Source: Nitrososphaerota archaeon (GTDB taxonomy: Archaea > Thermoproteota > Nitrososphaeria > Nitrososphaerales > Nitrosopumilaceae). From it: a stretch of 59,727 nucleotides of DNA. This document shows, in pieces, positions 17,515 to 26,985 of the stretch (the stretch's first letter is position 1; each line of letters begins with the position of its first letter). The stretch is taken from NCBI GenBank assembly GCA_028867275.1, contig JAGWGU010000003.1, forward strand, positions 1-59,727, written 5' to 3'. Below the pieces are notes generated by a model. That model was not told the DNA's origin, did not search any database, and saw only the letters and a list, made by a program, of their open reading frames with translations. The position numbers and the translations under genes were made by a program.

Positions 17515-17951
17515 CCGCTCTTTATTACTTTTCTATTGAGGGCTGTAACATCATCTAATGCCCCATCTATGAGCAGCTTGCTTCTCAAGTATTTTGCAAG
17601 GTCAGTCTCCGTTATGATTCCTACGAGGTTGTTGTTGTCTAGAACCAATAACCTTCGCACATTCTTGTTTAGCATCTTTTGAACAGCGTCCTCGATTTGT
17701 GTCATTGGCTCTACCCACCTAAAGTTTGGTGACATTATCTCTGATAGCAAAACTTCAGCACTTTTTCTATCCGTTGTGGAGACCTTGCGAGCAAGATCTC
17801 TCTCAGTCACAAGTCCAATTGGCTTGCCATTCTGTACCACAACAAGTGAGCTTATTCCTTTTTCTGCAAAAAGCAATGCAACATCCTTTGCAGTCTTGTC
17901 ATGTTCTATGGTAATTACAGTTCGAACCATGATATCGCGAACTAGACCCAT
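17511..17951 (-). CDS. CBS-domain pair protein
   Basis: A 146-residue protein with two CBS domains (about 5-60 and 75-135). Marks are MVRTVITIEHDKTAKDVALLFAEKG and a second IEDAVQKMLNKNVRRLLVLD, with a GxxTErDL signature in each (GLVTERDLA, GIITETDLA). CBS pairs bind adenosine nucleotides and sense energy state. The start is ATG 17951 (MGLVRDIMV). Adjacency to purine genes may be meaningful because ligands are adenylates, but it is convergent with purS. Confidence 0.88.
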   Translation of the reverse strand: MGLVRDIMVRTVITIEHDKTAKDVALLFAEKGISSLVVVQNGKPIGLVTERDLARKVSTTDRKSAEVLLSEIMSPNFRWVEPMTQIEDAVQKMLNKNVRRLLVLDNNNLVGIITETDLAKYLRSKLLIDGALDDVTALNRKVIKSG

Positions 17952-18093
17952 AGCTAGTACCAACGAATATTGGAATAAAAACGATTCCACTCTTAAAAAT
18001 AAAATCACCTGAAAATGTGTTTGAACTATTTTTCTGAACTTGATTGTATTTTTTGATTATTTTATGATTTAATAAAAAAATTACAAAATTACA

Positions 18094-18699
18094 TCAAGGT
18101 AAGTTTCTATATGGACTTCGCTTGCGGCGCTCTAGCTCGATCAAAAGTTTGGTCAGTACAATTCCTGTGATAAATCCACCAACATGGGCTGCAAATGCTA
18201 TTGAAAGTGATGCAACAGAGCCGATGAATACATAGAGCACCTGGATTGCAAGCCAGTAGTACCCTCTGATGTCTCCTAACGCTGCTGAAATTCCAAGAAT
18301 GCCTGAGATTGCCCCTGATGCTCCAATGAGTATAGAATATCCGTTTCCAAGTATGTATGACGCAATGATCCCATGAAATAGTGCTCCTCCAAGTCCTGCC
18401 AATAGGTATAGTGTGATAAATTTTGGTTTGCCAATTGATCTCTCAGCAAATCCTCCCATGTATGCCAAAGCAAACAGATTGAATGCAATGTGAGCAATGC
18501 CTGCATGGATGAACATTGACGTAAACAATCTCAAAATACTATCGAGAAGATTGCCTTCCTTGAACAAGTCGTTTGGAACAAACCCGTAATTAGAAATTAT
18601 GGAATTCTGGGTGTTGCCAAGTATCCCGTATGCAAAAACCAGAATATTTACAACAACTAGGGTGGTTGTAACAGGAGGCAGAGTTTCTAACCTTAACAT
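18094..18699 (-). CDS. rhomboid-family intramembrane serine protease
   Basis: A 201-residue polytopic membrane protease with six predicted helices. The catalytic pair is S128 in GASGAISG and H172 in AAHVGG; H70 and N74 form the HxxxN stabilising motif in IHAGIAHIAFNLF. The Arg-containing L1 region and short C-terminal basic tail match minimal archaeal rhomboids. It cleaves transmembrane segments of unknown substrates. It lies between purS and purQ, transcribed against them. Confidence 0.88.
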   Translation of the reverse strand: MLRLETLPPVTTTLVVVNILVFAYGILGNTQNSIISNYGFVPNDLFKEGNLLDSILRLFTSMFIHAGIAHIAFNLFALAYMGGFAERSIGKPKFITLYLLAGLGGALFHGIIASYILGNGYSILIGASGAISGILGISAALGDIRGYYWLAIQVLYVFIGSVASLSIAFAAHVGGFITGIVLTKLLIELERRKRSPYRNLP

Positions 18700-18846
18700 C
18701 CTTTTTTTGAGAACAAGTTAGCATAATAAAACGATAAGGACAGAAATTAGTCCACATCTTGATCGCTATGTAAAACATGCGATCACCATATCTACATAAA
18801 ATAGGCGCAATCCTAATTTAGTTTTAAAAAATTATTGCCGATTCAA

Positions 18847-18854
18847 TTTAATAT
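18847..18854 (+). promoter_or_regulatory. TATA box of the purQLF transcript
   Basis: TTTAATAT centred about 26 bases before the GTG start of purQ at 18876, consistent with a leaderless transcript for the purQ-purL-purF run. Confidence 0.5.
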
Positions 18855-18875
18855 CTCTGAAAAGTAATGTAATCT

Positions 18876-19556
18876 GTGAAGGTTGCAGTAATAGTCTTTC
18901 CCGGAAGCAATTGCGATCGTGACATGCATCATGTACTAACTGATGTCTTTCACCTAGAATCTCAACTTGTGTGGCATACTGATGAGTTGCCCAAGAATAT
19001 AGACGCCATAGTATTGCCAGGCGGTTTTTCATATGGAGACAGACTGCGGGCAGGAGTGATTGCAGCCCATAGCCCTGTCATAAAAGATATTAAAAAGATG
19101 GCAGAAAGGGGCATGCCTATTCTTGGGGTGTGTAATGGTTTTCAAATACTAGTCGAGTCTGGTCTCTTACCAGGGGCTCTTCTCAAAAACACATCGTTAA
19201 ATTTTATGTGCAAGTGGACTGAGATAATTGTCAAAAACAACAAGACTCCATTTACAAATAAACTCAAACTGGGCCAAAGAATTCCGATTGCAATAGCAAA
19301 TGGTGAGGGACGGTACTATGCAGATGACAAGACACTTGCATCATTGAAGAAAAATAATCAAATTGTGTTTACTTATGCTGAAGAAGTTAATGGTGCATCC
19401 CTTGATATTGCTGGTATCTGCAACAAGGCAGGAAACGTTGTAGGAATGATGCCACATCCTGAAAGGTCTGCTGAGCAGATAATTAATCCCAACAATTCAA
19501 AACCTGCATCACTAATTTTTGAATCACTTCTAAATACTCTGGGCGTAACCGCATGA
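18876..19556 (+). CDS. purQ: phosphoribosylformylglycinamidine synthase subunit PurQ
   Basis: The glutaminase subunit of FGAM synthase, 226 residues, class I glutamine amidotransferase. It shows VIVFPGSNCDRD at the start, the nucleophile loop GVCNGFQ and the catalytic His-Glu in PHPERS. It supplies ammonia to PurL. GTG start. Its stop overlaps the start of purL in an ATGA, so the subunits are translationally coupled. Confidence 0.95.
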   Translation: MKVAVIVFPGSNCDRDMHHVLTDVFHLESQLVWHTDELPKNIDAIVLPGGFSYGDRLRAGVIAAHSPVIKDIKKMAERGMPILGVCNGFQILVESGLLPGALLKNTSLNFMCKWTEIIVKNNKTPFTNKLKLGQRIPIAIANGEGRYYADDKTLASLKKNNQIVFTYAEEVNGASLDIAGICNKAGNVVGMMPHPERSAEQIINPNNSKPASLIFESLLNTLGVTA

Positions 19557-21718
19557 GCCTTACTCCACAGGAGTTTGAATATCTTGAAAAAAAAATAGGC
19601 AGAAAACCAAATCCGTTGGAATTACAAATTGTTGCAGCCGAGTGGTCAGAGCATTGCTCCTACAAGTCCTCAAAAAAACACCTCAAGATTTTGCCAAAAG
19701 AAGGAAAACGTGTGATATCTGGTCCAGGCTATGATTCGGGGGTGCTCGATGTTGGAGATGGCTATGTTGTTACAGTTCACATTGAAAGTCATAATCATCC
19801 ATCTGCAGTGGAACCATATGGAGGTGCAGCAACAGGTGTTGGCGGGGTAATCCGGGATATTTTGTCTGCGGGAACAAGACCCATTGCCATCTTGGATGGG
19901 CTGCGTTTTGGAAATATTGAACAAGACAAACATGCTCTATGGCTCTTCAAAAATGCAGTACGTGGAATTGCAGACTATGGCAATTGTCTTGGCATACCAA
20001 CAATTGGTGGAGAGATAGAGTTTGACAAGTGTTTTACAAATTATGCGCTAGTTGATGTTGCATCGATTGGCTTTGGAAAAAAAGAGAATCTGATAAGAAA
20101 CAAGGCAGAAAAAGGTGATTATGTTGTTCTAATAGGTGGTTCCACAGGACGAGATGGAATTGGTGGCTCGCAATTTGCATCTGACAAACTTGAAGCAGAA
20201 AATCGCTCTGCAGTCCAGATTCCTGACCCGTTTATTGAGAAACTGGTAATTGAGGTAATACTAGAGGCTAGAAATCAAAAATGCATCAAGGCAATGAAGG
20301 ATCTAGGAGGTGGAGGGTTGTCATGTGCCATATCTGAGACTGCTGATGCACTTGGTGTGGGCATTGAACTTGACCTGTCACTTGTGCACAAGAGGGAACA
20401 AAACATGTCGCCATCTGAACTAATGGTATCTGAATCTCAGGAAAGAATGCTTGTCGTAACTGATCTGAAAAAACTTGGTACACTAAAAAAAATCTGTGAA
20501 AAGTTCAGAGTTCCATATTCTGTAATTGGTAAAGTAAAAAATGACAACCTGATGGAAGTAAAATTGGACAAAAATACTATTGCAAAACTTCCTAGTCCGA
20601 TAGTTGCAAATGCGCCACTACTTGATAGACCATCATCTAAACCCAAGTACCTCCACAATATTGAAAAAATAAAAAAACCAAAAACTCCAAAAAACTTGTC
20701 CCAGACACTCTTGAGGATGCTGTCAAACCCAAACATTGCAAGCAAACAGTGGGTCTATACACAATATGACCATGAGGTCGGAATACGAACAGTTGTAAAA
20801 CCTGGCAGTGATGGCTCTGTATTGCGACTGGACAATGGCAAGTTTCTGGCTGCAAAAATTGATGGAAACTCTAAACATTGTTACATAAATCCGCGAGATG
20901 GCGTAATAGGATGCTTTGATGAGGCCTGCAGAAATGTTGTCTGCACAGGAGCAAAACCCATAGGGATGGTTGACCACCTCCAGTTTGGAAATCCTGAGGA
21001 CCCTGAAATATTTTGGACATTCAAAGAGTCAGTCCAGGCAATCACTGACTATGCAAAGTATTTTGAAATTCCTTGCGTTGGAGGCAAAGTCAGCCTATAC
21101 AATGAAACTGATAAGGGGCCAATCAAGCCAACTCCACTTATTGGAGTGTTGGGCCTAATTGAGAGAAAACCGCTGATTCCGCAAAAAATTGAAGATGGCG
21201 ACCTGCTTGTCATGCTTGGAACTACAAAAGACGAGCTTGGCGGATCTGAATATTATGAATACATCCATGATTTGGTTGGTGGCAAATGTCCTGCAGTTGA
21301 CATGAAATCATCCAAGAAAACACAAGATGCAGTATTGGATCTCATCGAGAAGGATATGGTCAAAGTTGCACATGATTGCTCAAAGGGCGGTCTTGCAGTT
21401 GCAATATCAAAACTGTGCATCACAAATAACATTGGATGTACAGTTTCACTTGAAAAAATTCCTTCAGAAAAATTACATCATGATGAACTAATATTCTCAG
21501 AATCACATTCCAGATTCTTGCTTGTGATAAAGCCTGAGGATGAAAAAAAGACAATGTCTATTTTAAAACAAAGTGGAATCATACATGCACGTGTTGGCAT
21601 ATTTTCAGGCAAAGACATTGTATTCCAAGAAAAATCGAGTGCTGTAGTTAGGGTAAGGGTTGATAAAGCACAAGAAAAATGGTTAAACTCGTTGGGGGCA
21701 CTTGTAACTCATGGTTAA
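19553..21718 (+). CDS. purL: phosphoribosylformylglycinamidine synthase subunit PurL
   Basis: A 721-residue ATP-dependent synthetase subunit of the small (archaeal/Bacillus) PurL type. It has EWSEHCSYKSSK near the N-terminus, the HIESHNHPSAVEPYGGAATGVGG nucleotide-binding loop (split here as HIESHNHPSA and EPYGGAATG), then DGIGGSQFAS and a second AIRS-like half with GGSEYYEY and HDCSKGGL. The length is in the normal range for this type. It is coupled to purQ (ATGA overlap) and overlaps purF by 8 bases. Confidence 0.95.
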   Translation: MSLTPQEFEYLEKKIGRKPNPLELQIVAAEWSEHCSYKSSKKHLKILPKEGKRVISGPGYDSGVLDVGDGYVVTVHIESHNHPSAVEPYGGAATGVGGVIRDILSAGTRPIAILDGLRFGNIEQDKHALWLFKNAVRGIADYGNCLGIPTIGGEIEFDKCFTNYALVDVASIGFGKKENLIRNKAEKGDYVVLIGGSTGRDGIGGSQFASDKLEAENRSAVQIPDPFIEKLVIEVILEARNQKCIKAMKDLGGGGLSCAISETADALGVGIELDLSLVHKREQNMSPSELMVSESQERMLVVTDLKKLGTLKKICEKFRVPYSVIGKVKNDNLMEVKLDKNTIAKLPSPIVANAPLLDRPSSKPKYLHNIEKIKKPKTPKNLSQTLLRMLSNPNIASKQWVYTQYDHEVGIRTVVKPGSDGSVLRLDNGKFLAAKIDGNSKHCYINPRDGVIGCFDEACRNVVCTGAKPIGMVDHLQFGNPEDPEIFWTFKESVQAITDYAKYFEIPCVGGKVSLYNETDKGPIKPTPLIGVLGLIERKPLIPQKIEDGDLLVMLGTTKDELGGSEYYEYIHDLVGGKCPAVDMKSSKKTQDAVLDLIEKDMVKVAHDCSKGGLAVAISKLCITNNIGCTVSLEKIPSEKLHHDELIFSESHSRFLLVIKPEDEKKTMSILKQSGIIHARVGIFSGKDIVFQEKSSAVVRVRVDKAQEKWLNSLGALVTHG

Positions 21719-23147
21719 GGAAAACTGTGGTGTAGTTGGAATCTTTAGCCTGGATGGAGCAAATGTCATCCCGATGGTTATTGATGCACTACGTGCACTT
21801 CAGCACAGGGGCCAGGAGGCATGGGGTGTTGCCATACCAAAAAAACAACCATACAAGCAACTAGGGCTTGTATCTTCAGCGGTCTCCGAGTTTGACAAGG
21901 TTACACGTGAGTACGAATCTCCTGCCGCAATTGGTCATGTGCGATATTCTACAATGGGAAAAAGTAACCTCGAAAATGCCCAACCGCTAAAGGTAAAGGA
22001 TCTGTGTATTGCCCATAATGGTACAATTTCAAACGTAGAAGAGCTAACGGGAATGGTTGGTGGGTGTACTTTTACTCCTCAAAATGTCAGTGATACATTG
22101 ATTGCAGCACAGAGGCTTGTTACGTTAATGGCCGAGAATGGCAAGCTTGGAAATGCACTCTCTATTTTAAAAAATGAAATGGTTGGCTCGTTCTGTTTTA
22201 CATTTGTGTCTGATGATAATGCAGTCTATGCTGCACGTGATCCAAAGGGGTTTAGACCGATGGTTCTGGGATATAGAAAAGATAACAATACCTATATCGT
22301 TGCTTCAGAGTCTGCAGCACTTTCCGCAGTAGGGGCACAGCTTGTCCGGGATGTAAAGCCCGGAGAACTGCTCAAGATTAGTAATGCTGGATTAGAGTCT
22401 GAAATGTTTTCAGAAGAAAAAAGACCAGCTCACTGTTCGTTTGAATTTACGTATTTTGCACACCCATCAAGTGTGATGGAGGGCTCTAACATTTACTTGG
22501 CAAGAAAAAAAATTGGACAATTTCTTGCCCGCAAGTTTGCAATAAAAGATGCAGACATTGTTATTCCAGTTCCTGATTCTGCAAGACCTGCTGCATTAGG
22601 CTATGCACAAGAGCTTGGCGTACCATTTGAGGAAGGACTGCTCAAGGACAGATATAGTAGAAAAGGTCCACTGCGCAGTTTTATCGAACCGCACCAAGCA
22701 GACAGGGTAGAGATAAACCGCTGGATTATTCCAATCACCCAAGTCATTTCGGGGAAACATGTAGTTGTAGTCGATGACAGTCTTGTCAGAGGTACAAGCT
22801 CAAAGGCAATCATCAAAGCCCTGCGAAGGGCAGGTGCAAGAAAGATAAGCATGGTGATTACATTTCCACAAATTCAATTCCCGTGCTATGCTGGAATAGA
22901 CTTTCCATCACAAGACGAACTTGTGACATACGTGGGAGACGGCAAGAAATACACAGAAGATGAGATTACAGAAAAAGTAAGACAGCTCATTGGGGCTGAC
23001 TTTCTTGGCTACAACGATGCAAAGAACTTGGCAGCTGCAGTAGGAATGGATGCTGATTCTATGTGCTTTACTTGTTCAAGTGGAGACTATACTACGCTGG
23101 GAATAAAGCCTATGTTTAAAACAAGGGCAGAAATCAAGGGTGAATGA
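21711..23147 (+). CDS. purF: amidophosphoribosyltransferase PurF
   Basis: Committed step of purine synthesis: PRPP plus glutamine gives phosphoribosylamine. The 478-residue protein begins MVKENCGVVGIF, where C6 would be the N-terminal nucleophile after removal of a short propeptide. The PRPP-binding loop is VVVDDSLVRGTSSK. The C-terminus keeps cysteines (CFTCSSGDY and the earlier FPCYAG), which in related enzymes bind a 4Fe-4S cluster. It overlaps purL by 8 bases and the following RAM gene by 8 bases. Confidence 0.95.
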   Translation: MVKENCGVVGIFSLDGANVIPMVIDALRALQHRGQEAWGVAIPKKQPYKQLGLVSSAVSEFDKVTREYESPAAIGHVRYSTMGKSNLENAQPLKVKDLCIAHNGTISNVEELTGMVGGCTFTPQNVSDTLIAAQRLVTLMAENGKLGNALSILKNEMVGSFCFTFVSDDNAVYAARDPKGFRPMVLGYRKDNNTYIVASESAALSAVGAQLVRDVKPGELLKISNAGLESEMFSEEKRPAHCSFEFTYFAHPSSVMEGSNIYLARKKIGQFLARKFAIKDADIVIPVPDSARPAALGYAQELGVPFEEGLLKDRYSRKGPLRSFIEPHQADRVEINRWIIPITQVISGKHVVVVDDSLVRGTSSKAIIKALRRAGARKISMVITFPQIQFPCYAGIDFPSQDELVTYVGDGKKYTEDEITEKVRQLIGADFLGYNDAKNLAAAVGMDADSMCFTCSSGDYTTLGIKPMFKTRAEIKGE

Positions 23148-23391
23148 TATGGAACTCTCATTTGTCTTAGTAAAAAGCAAGATGGGTCATGAAATGGATG
23201 TCATGAATGATATTCTCAAAATTGATGGCGTAAAAGAAGCAACAGGAACATTTGGTCAGTTTGATATATTTGTCAAAGTTCAGGCCCCTACAAGATCCGA
23301 ACTTGATAAGATAATTACAAAAAAAATCCGTATCGTACCAAACGTTCTTTCAACTACTACGTTACCTGCACTTCCTGGCAAGAAAAATTAA
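23140..23391 (+). CDS. stand-alone Lrp/AsnC ligand-binding (RAM) domain protein
   Basis: An 83-residue free RAM domain: ELSFVLVKSKMGHEMDVMNDILKIDGV, GTFGQFDIFVKVQAPT, and the last strand VLSTTTLPALPG. No DNA-binding domain is attached. Its start overlaps the end of purF by 8 bases (ATG 23149 is an alternative start), so it is coexpressed with purine synthesis. An amino-acid or nucleotide ligand is plausible. It is related to the genes at 12325 and 48117. Confidence 0.85.
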   Translation: MNDMELSFVLVKSKMGHEMDVMNDILKIDGVKEATGTFGQFDIFVKVQAPTRSELDKIITKKIRIVPNVLSTTTLPALPGKKN

Positions 23392-23608
23392 TTAATTTTA
23401 AGTGTTAATTCCTGAACGCCATCTCAAATATGGCTATCCTTGAGTCTTTAGTTTGAATCGGGCCGGAATGTACCGTATAGTGCATTTTTGCATTACATTT
23501 GTGTCTGTTTTCTATGTTTATTATGCTATTTCCAATTGTGGAAATGTGTCTTTTTGATAAATTACATGCTACTCTAGAATAATGATATCTTGTCAATATG
23601 ATGATAAT

Positions 23609-24046
23609 ATGAAGACTCGGAAAGCATTGAGTAGTATTATTGCAAGTGCAATCTTGCTTACAGCTACTACCATGATTGGAACTGGAATGGTTACTTGGTC
23701 AAACTCAAGCCTCTCTTCATACGAGACAGCATTATCCAACACCTTTTCTACGAACGTCAATAAACTCAGCGAAAATCTATCTATTGAGAATGTTTGGTTT
23801 GGAAGTAACCCCAAGTTTCTTAATGTGACTACTACAAATATTGGAACAATAGGTGTTAACGTTACCAATATCAGTCTAAAAAATTCTACAACTACTACTG
23901 ATATACCATTTACTCATTCTGGTATCATGCCTCAGAAACAAAATAGTGCTAAAATAATGTATAACTGGCAGAGTGGTAATCCAATCCAAATTACAATTAC
24001 GACTGCACGTGGTACGATTTTCACTACTCAAGTGATGCCGCCATAG
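23609..24046 (+). CDS. pilin-like exported protein with class III signal peptide
   Basis: A 145-residue type IV pilin or archaellin-like protein. The N-terminus MKTRKALSSIIASAILLTATTMIG is a class III signal: a short positive region, processing site after RKA, then a 20-residue hydrophobic helix. The external part is Asn/Thr/Ser-rich with several sequons. ATG 23609 gives the typical short n-region; the earlier ATG at 23582 would not. Its stop overlaps the next gene (ATAG), implying a coupled pair. No pilus assembly ATPase is in the window. Confidence 0.72.
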   Translation: MKTRKALSSIIASAILLTATTMIGTGMVTWSNSSLSSYETALSNTFSTNVNKLSENLSIENVWFGSNPKFLNVTTTNIGTIGVNVTNISLKNSTTTTDIPFTHSGIMPQKQNSAKIMYNWQSGNPIQITITTARGTIFTTQVMPP

Positions 24047-25326
24047 CCTCCAATAGAAGAGCACTCAGTACAATTGTTGGTACTGTTTTTTCTATAATTG
24101 CAATTACTACAACTATTGGATATATCACATATAGCATGCATCTGTTAGATAACTATAGTCAATCATTTATTGTGACAAATCAACAAAGAGTCGATGCTCA
24201 ACGTGAGCAATTTAAAATCTCTAGTGTGTCTATTGCAAATAATAATAAATTCAATATCACCGTTCAAAATACCGGTCAAATTCCAATCAATATTACAAGA
24301 ATATGGATTCAAGATACCACCATTTCGACATCACCTGCAAAATATAATGTAGGTCAATCCGTTGCACCAAACGGAATTTTGAAAAATATTGGGCAAGGTA
24401 GTGCCTTCCCTACTGCATCATCACAAGATACGTATTCCATGCAACTTGTAACCAGTAGGGGTAATACTCAACAATTTTCTGTAAATTCCGTTGGCACTGC
24501 TCCATTAAACATCCAATTTTACGCCTTCCCATCTACAATTGCTAGCGATTTTACAACTGAGCTAGTCATGGTGGTGACCAATAATCAGACAGGGACATTG
24601 GCCAATCTTGTTCCCACTGTTACTAAGACAGCGTCAACTGCCGCATGTAATCTAAGTGCGACTCCCATCCCACCAAGTGTTAGCACTTTGGCACCTGGCA
24701 GTACTGCAGTCTTCAAATGGGATCTAAAAGTCACAGGATCCGATGGTAAATTTTGTACGTATTCTGCATCCCTTACAAATGGATTTCCAGGTAATATGGC
24801 TTCAACTACTGCCACTATAAATGCCATAACTGCGACTTCAAGTAATTGGTCTACAACATGGGGCATTATATCTATTAATTATACTTCATTAAAATGGGCC
24901 CAGAATGGTGGAACCAATTGGAATACTAACTGGGCAATACCTTGTGGATCGGGTTGTGGTAACACAGATGTTTGGAGGATGGACGTTACTAATAACGATC
25001 CAACTAGATCATTTGTAATCAATGGAAACACTACTTTGGTTCTTTTTGGTTCATCACCAGGAAGCAATGCCGCAACACAATTCTACGTTATTAAGAATGA
25101 TTATGCACCAATGCATGGATATCTCATAAATGGTCAAACCATTGGACCTAATTCCACTGGTACACTTTACTTTGGATCAAAGAATGTTGGAACAGCTGAT
25201 CCACAGTCAATAAGCAAGACTGGCCAATATGCCGTATCGATTTTGATATTTGGGTATTGGAATACCGTACAATCTAATAACTTCTTTGGGCAAAACATTC
25301 CATACGAAGGTATAATCGTCTCCTAA
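24043..25326 (+). CDS. large pilin-like exported protein, apparent AUA start
   Basis: A 427-residue surface protein. In frame, residues from 24043 read xASNRRALSTIVGTVFSIIAI, a class III signal peptide like that of the preceding gene (RRA then LS). The external part is beta-rich with a repeated immunoglobulin-like fold (NNQTGTLANLVPTVT... and later NIPYEGIIVS) and only a few cysteines. No ATG, GTG or TTG lies in frame before residue 32 (24136), so starting there would delete most of the signal. The ATA at 24043 overlaps the upstream stop as ATAG and is the best start. Confidence 0.65.
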   Translation: MASNRRALSTIVGTVFSIIAITTTIGYITYSMHLLDNYSQSFIVTNQQRVDAQREQFKISSVSIANNNKFNITVQNTGQIPINITRIWIQDTTISTSPAKYNVGQSVAPNGILKNIGQGSAFPTASSQDTYSMQLVTSRGNTQQFSVNSVGTAPLNIQFYAFPSTIASDFTTELVMVVTNNQTGTLANLVPTVTKTASTAACNLSATPIPPSVSTLAPGSTAVFKWDLKVTGSDGKFCTYSASLTNGFPGNMASTTATINAITATSSNWSTTWGIISINYTSLKWAQNGGTNWNTNWAIPCGSGCGNTDVWRMDVTNNDPTRSFVINGNTTLVLFGSSPGSNAATQFYVIKNDYAPMHGYLINGQTIGPNSTGTLYFGSKNVGTADPQSISKTGQYAVSILIFGYWNTVQSNNFFGQNIPYEGIIVS

Positions 25327-25339
25327 TTTGGAGACGATT
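25314..25339 (+). terminator. hairpin overlapping the stop codon
   Basis: AATCGTCTCC (25314-25323) pairs perfectly with GGAGACGATT (25330-25339) around a 6-base loop, and the stop TAA of the pilin-like gene lies in the loop. A short T-rich stretch follows. Probable transcription terminator or mRNA 3' stabiliser. Confidence 0.6.
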
Positions 25340-25808
25340 GTTTTATCTATAATTCAAAATGGTTTGAACATGCATGTAGAATTAAAATCAGATTGTTTTT
25401 GAATCATATCTGTACGGAGTTGTTCGCAAGCAGATGAGATCTCTGACCCTTTCTCAACCCTTGCAGTACAGTTAACACCCCATCACAAAATATTTGCTGA
25501 AATGCAAGTATTCTCTTCCTAATGGGACAAGAAAATCATCAGCTGTTGGATTCATTGGAATCGGGTTCACATGTGCATATTACCTTTCAAAAGTTGTGCA
25601 AGTTCCAATGCTGCTGCATTTGAATCATTTTCGTGTCTCAGATGCCCTGACTGATTCTTCATAGTTTGTCAGGGCTTTAGGCATGATATGTTGTGAATAC
25701 CGTATCTATTAACCCTGAGAAATCAAGGTAGTAACACAAAATAAGTAAAAACCCAGTTTCGGGCCTAAAACGTTGCTTGGTATATCAGTTTAAATCCAAG
25801 CCTGTTCA
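25340..25808. other. 469-base intergenic region without a supported gene
   Basis: No convincing gene on either strand. It holds an 8-base inverted repeat GCCCTGAC / GTCAGGGC (25644-25651 and 25668-25675, 16-base loop) and a TATA-like GTTTAAAT just before the purC start. A 33-codon ATG frame at 25522 has no motif. A small non-coding RNA around 25640-25690 is possible. Confidence 0.4.
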
Positions 25809-26648
25809 ATGACCGCCTGTTTGAAGTTTTTACGCTCAGGCAAGGTAAAAGACATTTACGAACTTCCAGACGGAAACATTCTTTTTCATTTTTCAGATAG
25901 GGTATCAGCATTTGATGTAAAATTTCCAACTCCCATTCCAAAAAAAGGGGAGGTGTTATGCAGGTTTGCTGAGTTTTGGTTCAAAAAACTGCCAATCAAA
26001 AATCATTATGTACGAACCGAGGGCAAGGACAAAATTGTGGTAAAAAAGATGCAAATGATTCCAATTGAATGTGTGGTAAGGGGATATTTCTATGGAAGCC
26101 TGGTCCAAAGATGGAAAGATGGTCAGGTCAAGTTGCCAGATGGCTTGATTCCACAACTAGCGGCAAAGCTGCCAACGCCAATCTTTGATCCTACGACAAA
26201 ATCTGAGACACATGATGTTCCAATATCAAAACAAGATGCAATTGACAGAAATCTTGTAACCAAAACGGAGTACGAATGGCTGGAAAATGCGTCTCTTGAG
26301 ATTTATCGCCAGATGTTTCAGGCTGCAGATAATGCGGGATTTGTATTGGCTGACTTGAAGCTAGAGTTTGGCAAGATAGGAAACGATATTGTTCTTGGTG
26401 ATTCTATTGGGCCTGATGAATATCGTCTATGGCCAAAAGAGTCTTACCAAGTTGGAAAGATTCAGGAAAGCTTTGATAAACAACTGTTGCGTGACTGGCT
26501 TGCAGCAAACGGATACCAAAAAAAGTTTGAAGATGACAGAAACGCAGGAAAAGAACCTGTTGCGCCACAATTGTCTGATGATTTGTGTAATGAACTGTCG
26601 TCAAGATACATCACTGCATACGAAAAGATAACTGGAATCAAGTTTTAA
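25809..26648 (+). CDS. purC: phosphoribosylaminoimidazole-succinocarboxamide synthase
   Basis: SAICAR synthetase, joining aspartate to CAIR with ATP, 279 residues. It starts with the ATP-binding RSGKVKDIYELPDGNILFHFSDRVSAFD, then ECVVRGYFYGS, and the C-terminal DSIGPDEYRLWP with the DKQLLRDWL helix. The longer C-terminus and the LSSRYITAYEKITG end match the archaeal/eukaryotic-like size. It is a single-gene unit, separated from purQLF by the pilin pair. Confidence 0.95.
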   Translation: MTACLKFLRSGKVKDIYELPDGNILFHFSDRVSAFDVKFPTPIPKKGEVLCRFAEFWFKKLPIKNHYVRTEGKDKIVVKKMQMIPIECVVRGYFYGSLVQRWKDGQVKLPDGLIPQLAAKLPTPIFDPTTKSETHDVPISKQDAIDRNLVTKTEYEWLENASLEIYRQMFQAADNAGFVLADLKLEFGKIGNDIVLGDSIGPDEYRLWPKESYQVGKIQESFDKQLLRDWLAANGYQKKFEDDRNAGKEPVAPQLSDDLCNELSSRYITAYEKITGIKF

Positions 26649-26985
26649 CTCGAATTTCTAATTTGGGCCTTCTGTATTTCTTGCACCCTGCTGCCCATTT
26701 GACCTCCAAGGTCGTCAGGTTTTTTCCATTTTTTTATTTTTTTAAAATTTTTGGCATTTTTTGTACCGGTACGATGATACTAGTAATGGTATGATGTTGA
26801 TACAACTGTTATTGATTTGGTACCAGCATTATGATTCCGCTCAATATGTAATATCGTATATGGTATCATGACTAGAAATGTTGCTGTGGGTTAACCAAAC
26901 TTGGAGCATAAAAAAAAATTACGTAATGGACAAAAAAATGTGATCTCTTGATCTTTTAGGAAAACTAGAAAAGTAAACTCTGAAA
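26649..26985. other. 337-base intergenic region, T-rich then palindrome-rich
   Basis: After purC comes a T-rich run (26720-26760) that fits an archaeal terminator. Then GTACCGGTAC (26763-26772, a perfect palindrome), TACTAGTA and several ATGGTAT/ATACCAT-like pieces crowd the 200 bases upstream of the winged-helix regulator gene, perhaps its autoregulatory sites. No gene seen. Confidence 0.4.

Noticed and set aside
25522-25623. 33-codon ATG frame in the gap before purC
   Set aside because: No motif, ends CCCI-like with poor composition, and no promoter spacing support.
26647-26665. AACTCGAATTTC after purC as a fifth copy of the palindrome
   Set aside because: Only a half-site; the GAAA arm is missing.
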